Assembly (NCBI GenBank): GCA_002441465.1
Contig: DJWE01000037.1
Coordinates: 1 to 6,721, forward strand
Direction: 5' to 3'
Source: Propionibacteriaceae bacterium UBA6238
GTDB taxonomy: Bacteria > Actinomycetota > Actinomycetes > Propionibacteriales > Propionibacteriaceae
DNA: 6,721 bases
Part shown: positions 1 to 5,066 of the stretch, piece after piece
How positions within the stretch are numbered: the stretch's first letter is position 1
Layout of the letters: each line of letters begins with the position of its first letter
Made by a program: the position numbers and the translations under genes
The notes under the pieces: generated by a model
Told to the model about the DNA's origin: nothing
Database searches by the model: none
Seen by the model: the letters and a program-made list of their open reading frames with translations, nothing else

Positions 1-607
1 CTGCGGCGGCTTCTCCTACGGCGACACGCTCGGTGCCGGCGAGGGCTGGGCGCGCTCGGTGCTGTTCAACCCCAGGCTCACCGAGATGTTCAGCACCTTC
101 TTCGCGCGCGAGGACAGCTTCGGCCTGGGCATCTGCAACGGCTGCCAGATGTTCGGTGCGCTCGCCGGAATCATCCCGGGCGCGGACGCGTGGCCACGGT
201 TCACCCGGAATCGGTCCGAGCAGTTCGAGGCTCGGCTCTCGCTGGTCGAGGTGCTCGACTCGCCGTCGATCTTCTTCACGGGCATGGCGGGCAGCCGCGT
301 CCCGATCGCGGTCGCACACGGCGAAGGGCTGGCCGACTTCTCGGCGCAGGGCGACGCGTCCGCGGTGGTCCGCTCGGCGCGGTTCAGCCTCGCCGACGGG
401 ACGCCGGCCACGGCGTACCCGGCCAACCCGAACGGGTCGCCGGACGGCCTGACCGCCGTGACCACACCGGACGGCCGGTTCACCGCGATGATGCCGCACC
501 CGGAGCGAGTGGCCCGCAACGCCCAGTTGTCCTGGACCCCCGCTCCGCTGGCGGAGGCCAGCCCGTGGCTGCGGATGTTCCGCAACGCGCGCGTTTGGGT
601 GGGCTGA
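1..607 (+). CDS. purL: Phosphoribosylformylglycinamidine synthase, long form, C-terminal glutaminase domain (partial, 5' end outside window)
   Basis: This is the last 201 codons of FGAM synthase, read from base 2 to the TGA at 605-607. The enzyme converts FGAR, ATP and glutamine to FGAM in cytoplasmic purine synthesis. The visible part is the class I glutamine amidotransferase domain. GGFSYGD lies at the left edge, the nucleophile elbow GICNGCQ has its catalytic Cys at 134-136, and MPHPERV carries the catalytic His (497-499) and Glu (503-505). The blocks IPGADAWPRF, RFEARLSLVEV-like text and YPANPNGSPDGLTAV match the E. coli-type single-chain PurL (about 1,300 residues) rather than the small separate PurQ subunit. 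The end, FRNARVWVG, resembles the family C-terminus, so the 3' end is intact. What lies upstream cannot be seen. Identification is firm. That the synthetase domain is fused upstream is inferred from family-specific motifs. Confidence 0.95.
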   Translation, partial: CGGFSYGDTLGAGEGWARSVLFNPRLTEMFSTFFAREDSFGLGICNGCQMFGALAGIIPGADAWPRFTRNRSEQFEARLSLVEVLDSPSIFFTGMAGSRVPIAVAHGEGLADFSAQGDASAVVRSARFSLADGTPATAYPANPNGSPDGLTAVTTPDGRFTAMMPHPERVARNAQLSWTPAPLAEASPWLRMFRNARVWVG

Positions 608-622
608 CCGCGCGGTTGTCGC

Positions 623-638
623 CGCGGATCCGTCCGCG
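623..638 (+). terminator. Possible purL terminator hairpin
   Basis: Sixteen bases after the purL stop, CGCGGA (623-628) pairs perfectly with TCCGCG (633-638) around a TCCG loop. There is no T-run, which is common for terminators in high-GC actinobacteria, but the stem is only 6 bp, so the call is weak. Confidence 0.35.
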
Positions 639-688
639 CCGCCCTGCCGCGTTCACCCCGCGGTCTCCGTCCGGTCACCTGACGTCCC

Positions 689-694
689 TAGGGT
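689..694 (+). promoter_or_regulatory. -10 element for a leaderless transcript of the sulfotransferase-like gene
   Basis: TAGGGT fits the actinobacterial -10 pattern TANNNT and ends 6 nt before the ATG at 701, so transcription would begin at or next to the A of the start codon. No Shine-Dalgarno sequence lies in the 695-700 gap (GCGCCC), which agrees with a leaderless mRNA. No clear -35 box is seen. The surrounding CCCTAGGGT closely resembles the element before the gene at 2287. Confidence 0.6.
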
Positions 695-700
695 GCGCCC

Positions 701-1864
701 ATGCATGCCCGCGATGTCCCGCCCGTCCCCGCCGGCAGCCGCGTCCTTCAGATCGGGCCGTTCAAGACCGGGACGACGGCGATCCAGCACGCCGCGTCCA
801 GCCGGCGTACCGAACTCGCCGCGCACGGCGTGGTCTATCCGGGCACCGGGCTGAACCATCGCTGGGGTTGCAGCGCGCTGGTGGGGTTCACCTGGGGCTG
901 GACGCGCGCCGAGGCCGAGGCTGCGGCGCCGAAACACGGACGGACGCTGCTGGAGGAGATCTCCCGAGCACCGAAGGACGCACGGATCTGGCTGTCCTAC
1001 GAGCGCCTCGCCGTACTGGAGGAGGATCGGGCCCGGGCGCTGTGCGACCTGATCGGCGGACCGCTGCACGTCGTGATCGGATTGCGTCCGCTGCGCTCGC
1101 TGCTGCCCTCGGAGTGGCAGCAGCTGATCAAGAGCGGTCGGCGTCCCGGTGAGCTCGAGGAGTGGGCGCAGCACTGCCTCACCGCGGTCGACGACGGACG
1201 GGCCCGGGCTCGCCATCTCGACCACGCGGGACTCGTCGAGCGGTGGGCAGGCATTGTGGGAGCGGACTCGGTGACCTGCATCGCGGTCGACCCCCAGACA
1301 CCGGACGCCCTGCCGCGAGCGACCGAGGCCCTGTTCGGGCTTCCCGAAGGCCTGCTCGCTCCGCCCGCGACGGGGGTGCAGCGCAACCGTGCGCTGACCG
1401 CAGCCGAGCTGGCCCTCGTCGCAGCGGTGGCCCGCGAACTGCGCGACCGCGGCCTGACCCGTGAGGACTACCTCGAGCTGGTCGGACGAGGAGTCATTCC
1501 GCAGCTGCTCGCCCGGCACCCGGATCCCACCGAGGCCCGCGTCCGGCTGGGCGAGGGCGCGGCGGCCCGGGCGCACGAGCTCGACCAGCGCTCGGCTGAG
1601 CGGGTGCGCCGGGCCGGCGTCCGGGTGATCGGCGACCTCGACCGATACGCCGGCACGACCACGGACGGACGCCCGCGGTCCACTCCGGAGCCGATCGACG
1701 TGCCAGACCTCGTGCCGGTCGATATCGCCGCGGCCGCCGTGCTTGGCGTGGCGGAGCAGTTGCAGGCCGCCCGGAGCCGCTCGGTCGCCGCGACGGCGAT
1801 GCGCAGCGTCCGCGGCAGCCTACGGCGAAGGGTGCGTCGCAGGGCGGCGACGGCTCACGGCTGA
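701..1864 (+). CDS. Sulfotransferase-like P-loop protein
   Basis: The product is a 387-residue soluble protein. Near the N-terminus, IGPFKTGTTAIQ (about residues 18-29) matches the 5'-phosphosulfate-binding loop of the PAPS-dependent sulfotransferase superfamily (pattern GxxKTGTT). A second block, GLRPLRSLLPSEWQQ (residues 127-141), with Arg129 and Ser137, matches the 3'-phosphate-binding region of these enzymes. Members move sulfate from PAPS to sugars, lipids or small molecules, but the acceptor cannot be predicted here. The rest is helical and charged, and the C-terminus (from about residue 365) is strongly basic (SLRRRVRRR), perhaps for membrane or polymer contact. There is no signal peptide or transmembrane segment. 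The ATG at 701 is preferred because a -10-like element sits 6 nt upstream and the P-loop follows within 20 residues. The gene stands alone and is not coupled to purL. Fold assignment is fairly secure; catalytic activity is inferred. Confidence 0.8.
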   Translation: MHARDVPPVPAGSRVLQIGPFKTGTTAIQHAASSRRTELAAHGVVYPGTGLNHRWGCSALVGFTWGWTRAEAEAAAPKHGRTLLEEISRAPKDARIWLSYERLAVLEEDRARALCDLIGGPLHVVIGLRPLRSLLPSEWQQLIKSGRRPGELEEWAQHCLTAVDDGRARARHLDHAGLVERWAGIVGADSVTCIAVDPQTPDALPRATEALFGLPEGLLAPPATGVQRNRALTAAELALVAAVARELRDRGLTREDYLELVGRGVIPQLLARHPDPTEARVRLGEGAAARAHELDQRSAERVRRAGVRVIGDLDRYAGTTTDGRPRSTPEPIDVPDLVPVDIAAAAVLGVAEQLQAARSRSVAATAMRSVRGSLRRRVRRRAATAHG

Positions 1865-2015
1865 TCGGGCCGACTCGCGGCCTCCGGCCTGGTCAGGTGC
1901 AGTTTCGGGCGGGTCCGGTCGATGCCACGTGCGTTCGGAGTGGCCGAGGGCTGAGCGGTACCGCGTCCGATGGGAGCAGCCGAGGCGGGAAGGCCGGCGC
2001 GTCCGGAGCGTGGAA

Positions 2016-2258
2016 TCAGGTCGTGCGGCTGACGCTCAGCACGAAGTCGGCCACATCGTCCAGCATCTCCACGAGGTAGTCCGGCTGGCCGGTCCAGACC
2101 TGGCGGGCGGTCGGCAGCCCCGCGACAAGCAGGGACGCGCTGAGGTCGTCCACGGCCATCCCCCGGGGCGCCGGACGGACGGCGATGGCGACGGCGCGCT
2201 CGCGCTGATCGGGAGTGAGCCCCGCCCACCACGACTCGAGGGCCGAGTGTTCAACCAT
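2016..2258 (-). CDS. Small hypothetical protein, 80 residues
   Basis: I do not recognise this family. The product is small, acidic and soluble, with no Cys, no signal peptide and no transmembrane segment. The N-terminal part SALESWWAGLTPDQRERAVAIAV looks like an amphipathic helical segment, and the C-terminal part YLVEMLDDVADFVLSV like a second helix. The reading frame has codons mostly ending in G or C across its length, like neighbouring genes, which supports real coding. The ATG at 2258 lies 28 bp from the divergent ATG at 2287. A possible -10 (CAGAAT) sits 7 nt upstream, so it may be leaderless. An internal ATG at 2159-2157 (MAVDD) is a less likely start. It converges with the sulfotransferase-like gene, leaving 151 bp between (1865-2015) in which I see only short palindromes such as GCGGTACCGC at 1955-1964. 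No function is proposed. Confidence 0.72.
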   Translation of the reverse strand: MVEHSALESWWAGLTPDQRERAVAIAVRPAPRGMAVDDLSASLLVAGLPTARQVWTGQPDYLVEMLDDVADFVLSVSRTT

Positions 2259-2265
2259 GCGAATG

Positions 2266-2271
2266 ATTCTG
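2266..2271 (-). promoter_or_regulatory. Candidate -10 for the small minus-strand gene
   Basis: On the minus strand CAGAAT, one base from TAGAAT, ends 7 nt before the ATG at 2258. If used, the mRNA would be leaderless or nearly so. It almost abuts the plus-strand -10 at 2275-2280, so the two divergent promoters would compete for polymerase. Confidence 0.35.
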
Positions 2272-2274
2272 CCC

Positions 2275-2280
2275 TAGGCT
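2275..2280 (+). promoter_or_regulatory. -10 element for a leaderless transcript of the GlsB-like gene
   Basis: TAGGCT ends exactly 6 nt before the ATG at 2287. The whole element CCCTAGGCTGCCGCCATG matches the one before the gene at 701 (CCCTAGGGTGCGCCCATG) at 15 of 18 positions. No Shine-Dalgarno sequence is present. Confidence 0.6.
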
Positions 2281-2286
2281 GCCGCC

Positions 2287-2544
2287 ATGCTGATCATCGG
2301 CCTGATCTTGTTCGGAATGCTCGTGGGGGCAGCCGCCCAACTCGTGCTGGGACGCTCGCGCAAGGGCATCGACTGGACCCTGGCGTTCGTGACCGGTCTG
2401 GCCGGCTCCTTCGTCGGCGGTCTGCTCTCCAGCCTGCTCGCCGGGGACGGCCTTGAGCTGCGTCCTTCCGGCCTGATCGGCTCGTTCGTCGGCGCTCTCA
2501 TCGTCACCGCCGCCTGGCAGTGGTGGAAGCGGCGCGCGAAGTAA
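2287..2544 (+). CDS. GlsB/YeaQ/YmgE-family small membrane protein (transglycosylase-associated family)
   Basis: This is an 85-residue hydrophobic protein with three predicted membrane segments: about residues 2-21 (LIIGLILFGMLVGAAAQLVL), 31-52 (TLAFVTGLAGSFVGGLLSSLLA) and 61-77 (SGLIGSFVGALIVTAAW). It ends in a basic tail, WWKRRAK. The length, the repeated small-residue pattern (GLAGSFVGG, GLIGSFVGA) and the early basic loop GRSRKGI are typical of the GlsB/YeaQ/YmgE family (Transgly_assoc). This family is often called stress-response related but its molecular role is poorly known. The ATG at 2287 is well placed behind a leaderless -10. The gene is divergent from the small gene at 2258 and lies 128 bp before the response regulator. 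Regulation by that regulator is possible but not shown. Confidence 0.88.
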   Translation: MLIIGLILFGMLVGAAAQLVLGRSRKGIDWTLAFVTGLAGSFVGGLLSSLLAGDGLELRPSGLIGSFVGALIVTAAWQWWKRRAK

Positions 2545-2602
2545 CCCCGGGCGGCCCCTGACGGCGCGCCCTCGCCGGGCACGGCAGGACTGACGAGCGG
2601 CA

Positions 2603-2635
2603 GCACCCCCTCTCCATCCGGCGTGCACCCCCTCT
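2603..2635 (+). repeat. Perfect 11-bp direct repeat, probable regulator binding site
   Basis: GCACCCCCTCT occurs at 2603-2613 and again at 2625-2635, starts 22 bp apart, i.e. two helical turns on the same DNA face. The second copy ends on the first T of the -10 at 2635, and the first lies over the expected -35 region. OmpR-family regulators commonly bind direct repeats, so autoregulation of the downstream response regulator is a reasonable inference. I saw no other copy in the window by eye. Confidence 0.5.
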
Positions 2636-2640
2636 ATGCT
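2635..2640 (+). promoter_or_regulatory. -10 element of the response regulator gene
   Basis: TATGCT fits the -10 consensus well. Transcription from about 2647 would give a leader of about 26 nt, unlike the leaderless neighbours. The expected -35 position (around 2612-2617) has no good match and is occupied by the upstream copy of the direct repeat, which suggests activator dependence or repression. Confidence 0.5.
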
Positions 2641-2659
2641 GTGGGCCATCGACCGGCAC

Positions 2660-2667
2660 GGGGGGAA
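2660..2667 (+). promoter_or_regulatory. Ribosome binding site for the response regulator
   Basis: GGGGGGAA is a purine-rich Shine-Dalgarno-like run 5 nt before the GTG at 2673 and 8 nt before a second in-frame GTG at 2676. Either start would fit, and they differ by one residue. There is no in-frame ATG upstream after the -10. Confidence 0.45.
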
Positions 2668-2672
2668 CGGAC

Positions 2673-3386
2673 GTGGTGAGTCACAGCGGCGCCAGGGCCC
2701 CGATCGTCCTGGTGGTCGAGGACGAGGTCCCGCTGCGCGAGTCCGTGGCCAGACACCTGGCCACGAGCGGTTTCACCGTGATCGAGGCCGGGTCGGTCGC
2801 CGAGGGCCAGGCTGCGGCCTGGGAGCACCAGCCCGACGTCGTCCTGATCGACGTCCTGTTGCCGGACGGCTCCGGCTACGAGCTGTGCACCAAGCTCCGC
2901 CCGATCACCTCCGCAGCGATCATCTACATCACCGCGCTGGGCCAGGACCGCAACGTCGTCCAAGGCCTGGCGACCGGGGCCGATGACTACATCGCCAAGC
3001 CGTTCAGCCTCGAGGTGCTCCTGGCCAGAATCCAGGCGCAACTACGACGCACGGCGTCCCCGCGCAAGGGCCGCATCGACCTTCCCCCGCTGCACCTGGA
3101 CTTCCTCACCGGACGGGTCGTCCTGGAAGGCCGCGACGTGGCCCTGACCAAGATGGAGCTCCAGCTGCTGGGCTTCTTCGCCACCAACGCCGGCGTCGGC
3201 GCCTCGCAGGCCGAGTTGCTCACCGCCGTGTGGCGCTCGAAGGCCGACATCCCCACCAACACCGTCCGCCAGACCGTGTCCTCGCTGCGCAAGAAGCTCG
3301 GCCTCAACCACGGCAGCGCGTTCGAGATCGAACTGACCCCGGACAAGCGCTACGTGTTCCGCCAGGTCCGCTTCGACCCGTCCTAA
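2673..3386 (+). CDS. OmpR-family two-component response regulator (receiver + winged helix)
   Basis: The product is a 237-residue cytoplasmic transcription factor of normal OmpR-family length. The receiver domain spans about residues 11-125. It has the acidic pocket Glu16-Asp17-Glu18 (VVEDE), phospho-acceptor Asp60 (VVLIDVLLPDGSG), switch Thr87 (YITA) and Lys109 (AKPF). The winged-helix DNA-binding domain spans about residues 135-231: LTKMELQLL, the conserved AVW motif (Trp187), recognition helix NTVRQTVSSLRKKLG (196-210), and the wing hairpin ending DKRYVFRQV. All key residues are present, so it should be phosphorylatable and bind DNA. The start is GTG. The gene is convergent with the sensor kinase at 3424-4749, the likely partner, with 37 bp between the stops. 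A perfect direct repeat on its own promoter points to autoregulation. The target genes are unknown; the GlsB-like gene and the kinase are the nearest candidates. Confidence 0.95.
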   Translation: MVSHSGARAPIVLVVEDEVPLRESVARHLATSGFTVIEAGSVAEGQAAAWEHQPDVVLIDVLLPDGSGYELCTKLRPITSAAIIYITALGQDRNVVQGLATGADDYIAKPFSLEVLLARIQAQLRRTASPRKGRIDLPPLHLDFLTGRVVLEGRDVALTKMELQLLGFFATNAGVGASQAELLTAVWRSKADIPTNTVRQTVSSLRKKLGLNHGSAFEIELTPDKRYVFRQVRFDPS

Positions 3387-3404
3387 CCCTCGCCGACACG
3401 AGCC

Positions 3405-3425
3405 GACCGGGACGACCCCCGGGTC
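3405..3425. terminator. Possible shared terminator hairpin between convergent genes
   Basis: GACCGGG (3405-3411) can pair with CCCGGGTC (3418-3425) with one bulged C. It sits between the two convergent stop codons and touches the kinase stop at 3424-3426. It could end transcription from both sides, but the stem is short and lacks a T-run. Confidence 0.3.
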
Positions 3426-4749
3426 AGTGCGCCAGCGGAAGCGTCATCCGGACGGTCGTGCCCACCCCGAGCGTGGATTCGAAACTCAGTTCGCCACCGT
3501 GAGCGACGACGATCTCCCGTGAGATCAGCAGGCCCACCCCCAGCCCGGTGTCCTTCGCCGAACGGACGCCCTCCAGCCGCGACCGCACCGGCTGGCGGCC
3601 CAGCTGCGCCAAGACGTCGGGCGCGATGCCTTCGCCGGTATCGGAGACGCTCACCTGGGCCAACCCGCCCCGCTCGGTCACCGCCACGCTGATCGTGCCG
3701 TCGTGGGTGTGCCGGGACGCGTTCGACAACAGGTTCACCAGCACCTGCGTGATCCGTTCGCGGTCGGCCAGCACGACCGGCGCCGCGCTCCCGGAAGGAA
3801 CCACGAAGGTGTTGCCGTGCTGGGTCAGCAGGTGACGGTAGGCCTGCAGCGTCTGCTGGATCACGGCGTCGAGGTTCACCGGTTGCGGGTCCACCGACAA
3901 CCGTCCCTCGGTGATCCGGCCCACGTCCAGCAGTTGACTGACCAGCCTGGCCAGTCGTTCGGTCTCCGAACCGATCACCGCGAGATTGGCGGCCGATCGC
4001 GACTCGGATGCGCCGCGTCCGTGCAGGTCGAGGCTCGCCTCCTCGGCGTGCGTCCGGATCACAGCCAGCGGGGTGTTGAGCTCGTGCGCGACGAGGGCGA
4101 GGAACTCGGCCCTGGCGAGGTCGATCCGCGCCAACTCGGCGTTTCTCGCGGTCAGCTGGGCCTGGTTGCGCTCGTACATCCGCACCCACAGGCGCAGCGC
4201 GACCACCAGCGCCAACCCCGTGGCCAGGATCGAGTACATCTGATCGAAGACCACCGCCCAGTCCGAGGGCAGGGGTGTGACCAGGCCTGGATAGACGTAC
4301 GCCGCCAGCATGCTGGTCATGAACACGACCACCTCCAGCGGAACCATCACCAGCAGGGCCGTGCCCTCCAGGATGATGGCCGAGAAGGCGAGCGCGAACG
4401 CGAACCAGATCGGCATCCCGCTGTGGTTGCCGCCGCCGAGGAAGAACAACCCGGGGAAGAACACCACGAACAAGACGCCGACGGCGACCACATAGGTCAG
4501 CTGGTAGAACCCGGTGGCCCGGCCGAACCAGACCAGGGCGAGGATGAGCAGACCGGCCGCGGCGTTGATCGCGACCGTCCACCCCTGACTGCCGAGCGCG
4601 ACGTTGAACAGCGCGGAGCCCCAACAGATCGGGACGCCCACCACGGCCGTGATCGCGATCAGCCGAGCGCGGAAGTCGTCACTCTCAGCGGTGCCCAGCA
4701 GGCTGCCCGGCAGGCGTCTGATCGACGCCCACACGTCCGTATCGGCCAT
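3424..4749 (-). CDS. Membrane sensor histidine kinase, six predicted TM segments
   Basis: The product is a 441-residue kinase. The N-terminal sensor has about six membrane helices (around residues 28-52, 57-76, 81-104, 112-129, 131-154 and 167-189) with short loops, so it probably senses something in or at the membrane rather than by a large extracellular domain. No HAMP or PAS domain is evident; a short helix (191-212) leads into the core. The H box is FLALVAHELNTPLAVI with phospho-acceptor His222. The ATPase domain has an N box (VLVNLLSNASRHT, Asn339 and Asn343), G1 (SDTGEGI, Asp370) and G2 (GLGVGLLIS, 402-410). The segment between G1 and G2 (LGRQPVRSRLEGVRSAKD) lacks an obvious F box. Length and motif set are normal for an intact kinase. 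The ATG at 4749 has a TAGGGT -10 six bases upstream. It is convergent with the OmpR-type regulator, its likely partner, and uses a separate promoter. The signal is unknown. Confidence 0.93.
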   Translation of the reverse strand: MADTDVWASIRRLPGSLLGTAESDDFRARLIAITAVVGVPICWGSALFNVALGSQGWTVAINAAAGLLILALVWFGRATGFYQLTYVVAVGVLFVVFFPGLFFLGGGNHSGMPIWFAFALAFSAIILEGTALLVMVPLEVVVFMTSMLAAYVYPGLVTPLPSDWAVVFDQMYSILATGLALVVALRLWVRMYERNQAQLTARNAELARIDLARAEFLALVAHELNTPLAVIRTHAEEASLDLHGRGASESRSAANLAVIGSETERLARLVSQLLDVGRITEGRLSVDPQPVNLDAVIQQTLQAYRHLLTQHGNTFVVPSGSAAPVVLADRERITQVLVNLLSNASRHTHDGTISVAVTERGGLAQVSVSDTGEGIAPDVLAQLGRQPVRSRLEGVRSAKDTGLGVGLLISREIVVAHGGELSFESTLGVGTTVRMTLPLAH

Positions 4750-4755
4750 GGCCAG

Positions 4756-4761
4756 ACCCTA
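4756..4761 (-). promoter_or_regulatory. -10 element for a leaderless transcript of the histidine kinase
   Basis: On the minus strand TAGGGT ends exactly 6 nt before the ATG at 4749, the same hexamer and spacing as before the gene at 701. The gap CTGGCC has no Shine-Dalgarno sequence. No clear -35 box is seen. Confidence 0.6.
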
Positions 4762-5017
4762 CTTCCCGGGAGTGGGAACGATCCCGATTCAACCGCGATC
4801 AGCCGGTCGAGCCGGTTGCGATAAAAGACCTTTGATGGACGCGCGCCCTTTCGCGCACATGCCGCATGCTCTATCGCAGGCGCCGGACGCGGTGGCGACT
4901 CGTTTGGGGGAACGAGTTCGTGATCGCGGGGGGATCCGGCCAAACGATCAGCACCGCCGGGCGGGGGGATGATCGACGCCGCCGCTTCCGCGGCGGTGAG
5001 CCAATTGGGGGGCCGAG
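4762..5017. other. Non-coding G-rich stretch with repeats and small hairpins
   Basis: No supported gene lies between the kinase start (4749) and the purB stop (5067). The left part (4762-4860) holds the kinase upstream region with a tandem AGCCGGT (4801-4807, 4810-4816) and a relatively A/T-rich patch around 4820-4836. The right part (4898-5012) is G-rich on the plus strand, with runs at 4906-4910, 4928-4933, 4963-4968 and 5007-5012. It has a perfect 7-bp hairpin (ACTCGTT 4898-4904 with AACGAGT 4911-4917) and another (CCGCCGC 4979-4985 with GCGGCGG 4990-4996, TTCC loop). It does not match a riboswitch or standard structural RNA I know. A regulatory RNA or a protein-binding region are both possible. 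Confidence 0.4.
4926..4970 (+). repeat. Direct repeat GCGGGGGGAT with linked TGATCG/CGATCA elements
   Basis: GCGGGGGGAT occurs at 4926-4935 and 4961-4970, starts 35 bp apart. CGATCA at 4945-4950 lies between and is the reverse complement of TGATCG at both 4921-4926 and 4970-4975, so it can form a 6-bp stem with either copy but not both. Confidence 0.5.
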
Positions 5018-5050
5018 CCGCCCGGGTACCGCACAGCGGTCCCCGGGCGG
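5018..5050 (-). terminator. Strong hairpin, probable purB terminator
   Basis: Bases 5018-5032 pair with 5036-5050 at 14 of 15 positions around a 3-nt ACA loop; the single mismatch faces T5027 with C5041. It starts 16 nt beyond the purB stop. No T-run follows in the minus direction (C-run then AATT), so it would be the hairpin-only type common in actinobacteria. It could equally stop transcription entering from the plus strand. Confidence 0.65.
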
Positions 5051-5066
5051 GTCTCCCGAACAGCCG

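Noticed and set aside
653..1576. 307-codon minus-strand open frame opposite the sulfotransferase-like gene
   Set aside because: Antisense shadow in GC-rich DNA; no motif, and the plus strand has the P-loop and a well-placed promoter.
1865..2015. Possible gene or RNA in the gap between the sulfotransferase-like gene and the small minus gene
   Set aside because: Only short palindromes (for example GCGGTACCGC) and no coherent frame, promoter or strong hairpin.
2251..2649. Minus-strand open frames covering the GlsB-like gene and upstream of the regulator
   Set aside because: Products are low-complexity Arg/Gly/Ala/Glu-rich text without hydrophobic pattern; the plus strand codes for a clear small membrane protein.
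3383..4624. 413-codon minus-strand open frame overlapping the histidine kinase
   Set aside because: It is the kinase in a shifted frame; the Arg/Gly/Ala-rich product has no motifs, whereas the kinase frame has complete H, N, G1 and G2 boxes.
4898..5050. Known riboswitch or housekeeping RNA (ZTP, cobalamin, c-di-AMP, 6S, tmRNA, SRP, RNase P)
   Set aside because: I looked for the signature conserved blocks of these classes and did not see them; no plus-strand gene follows that a riboswitch would control.
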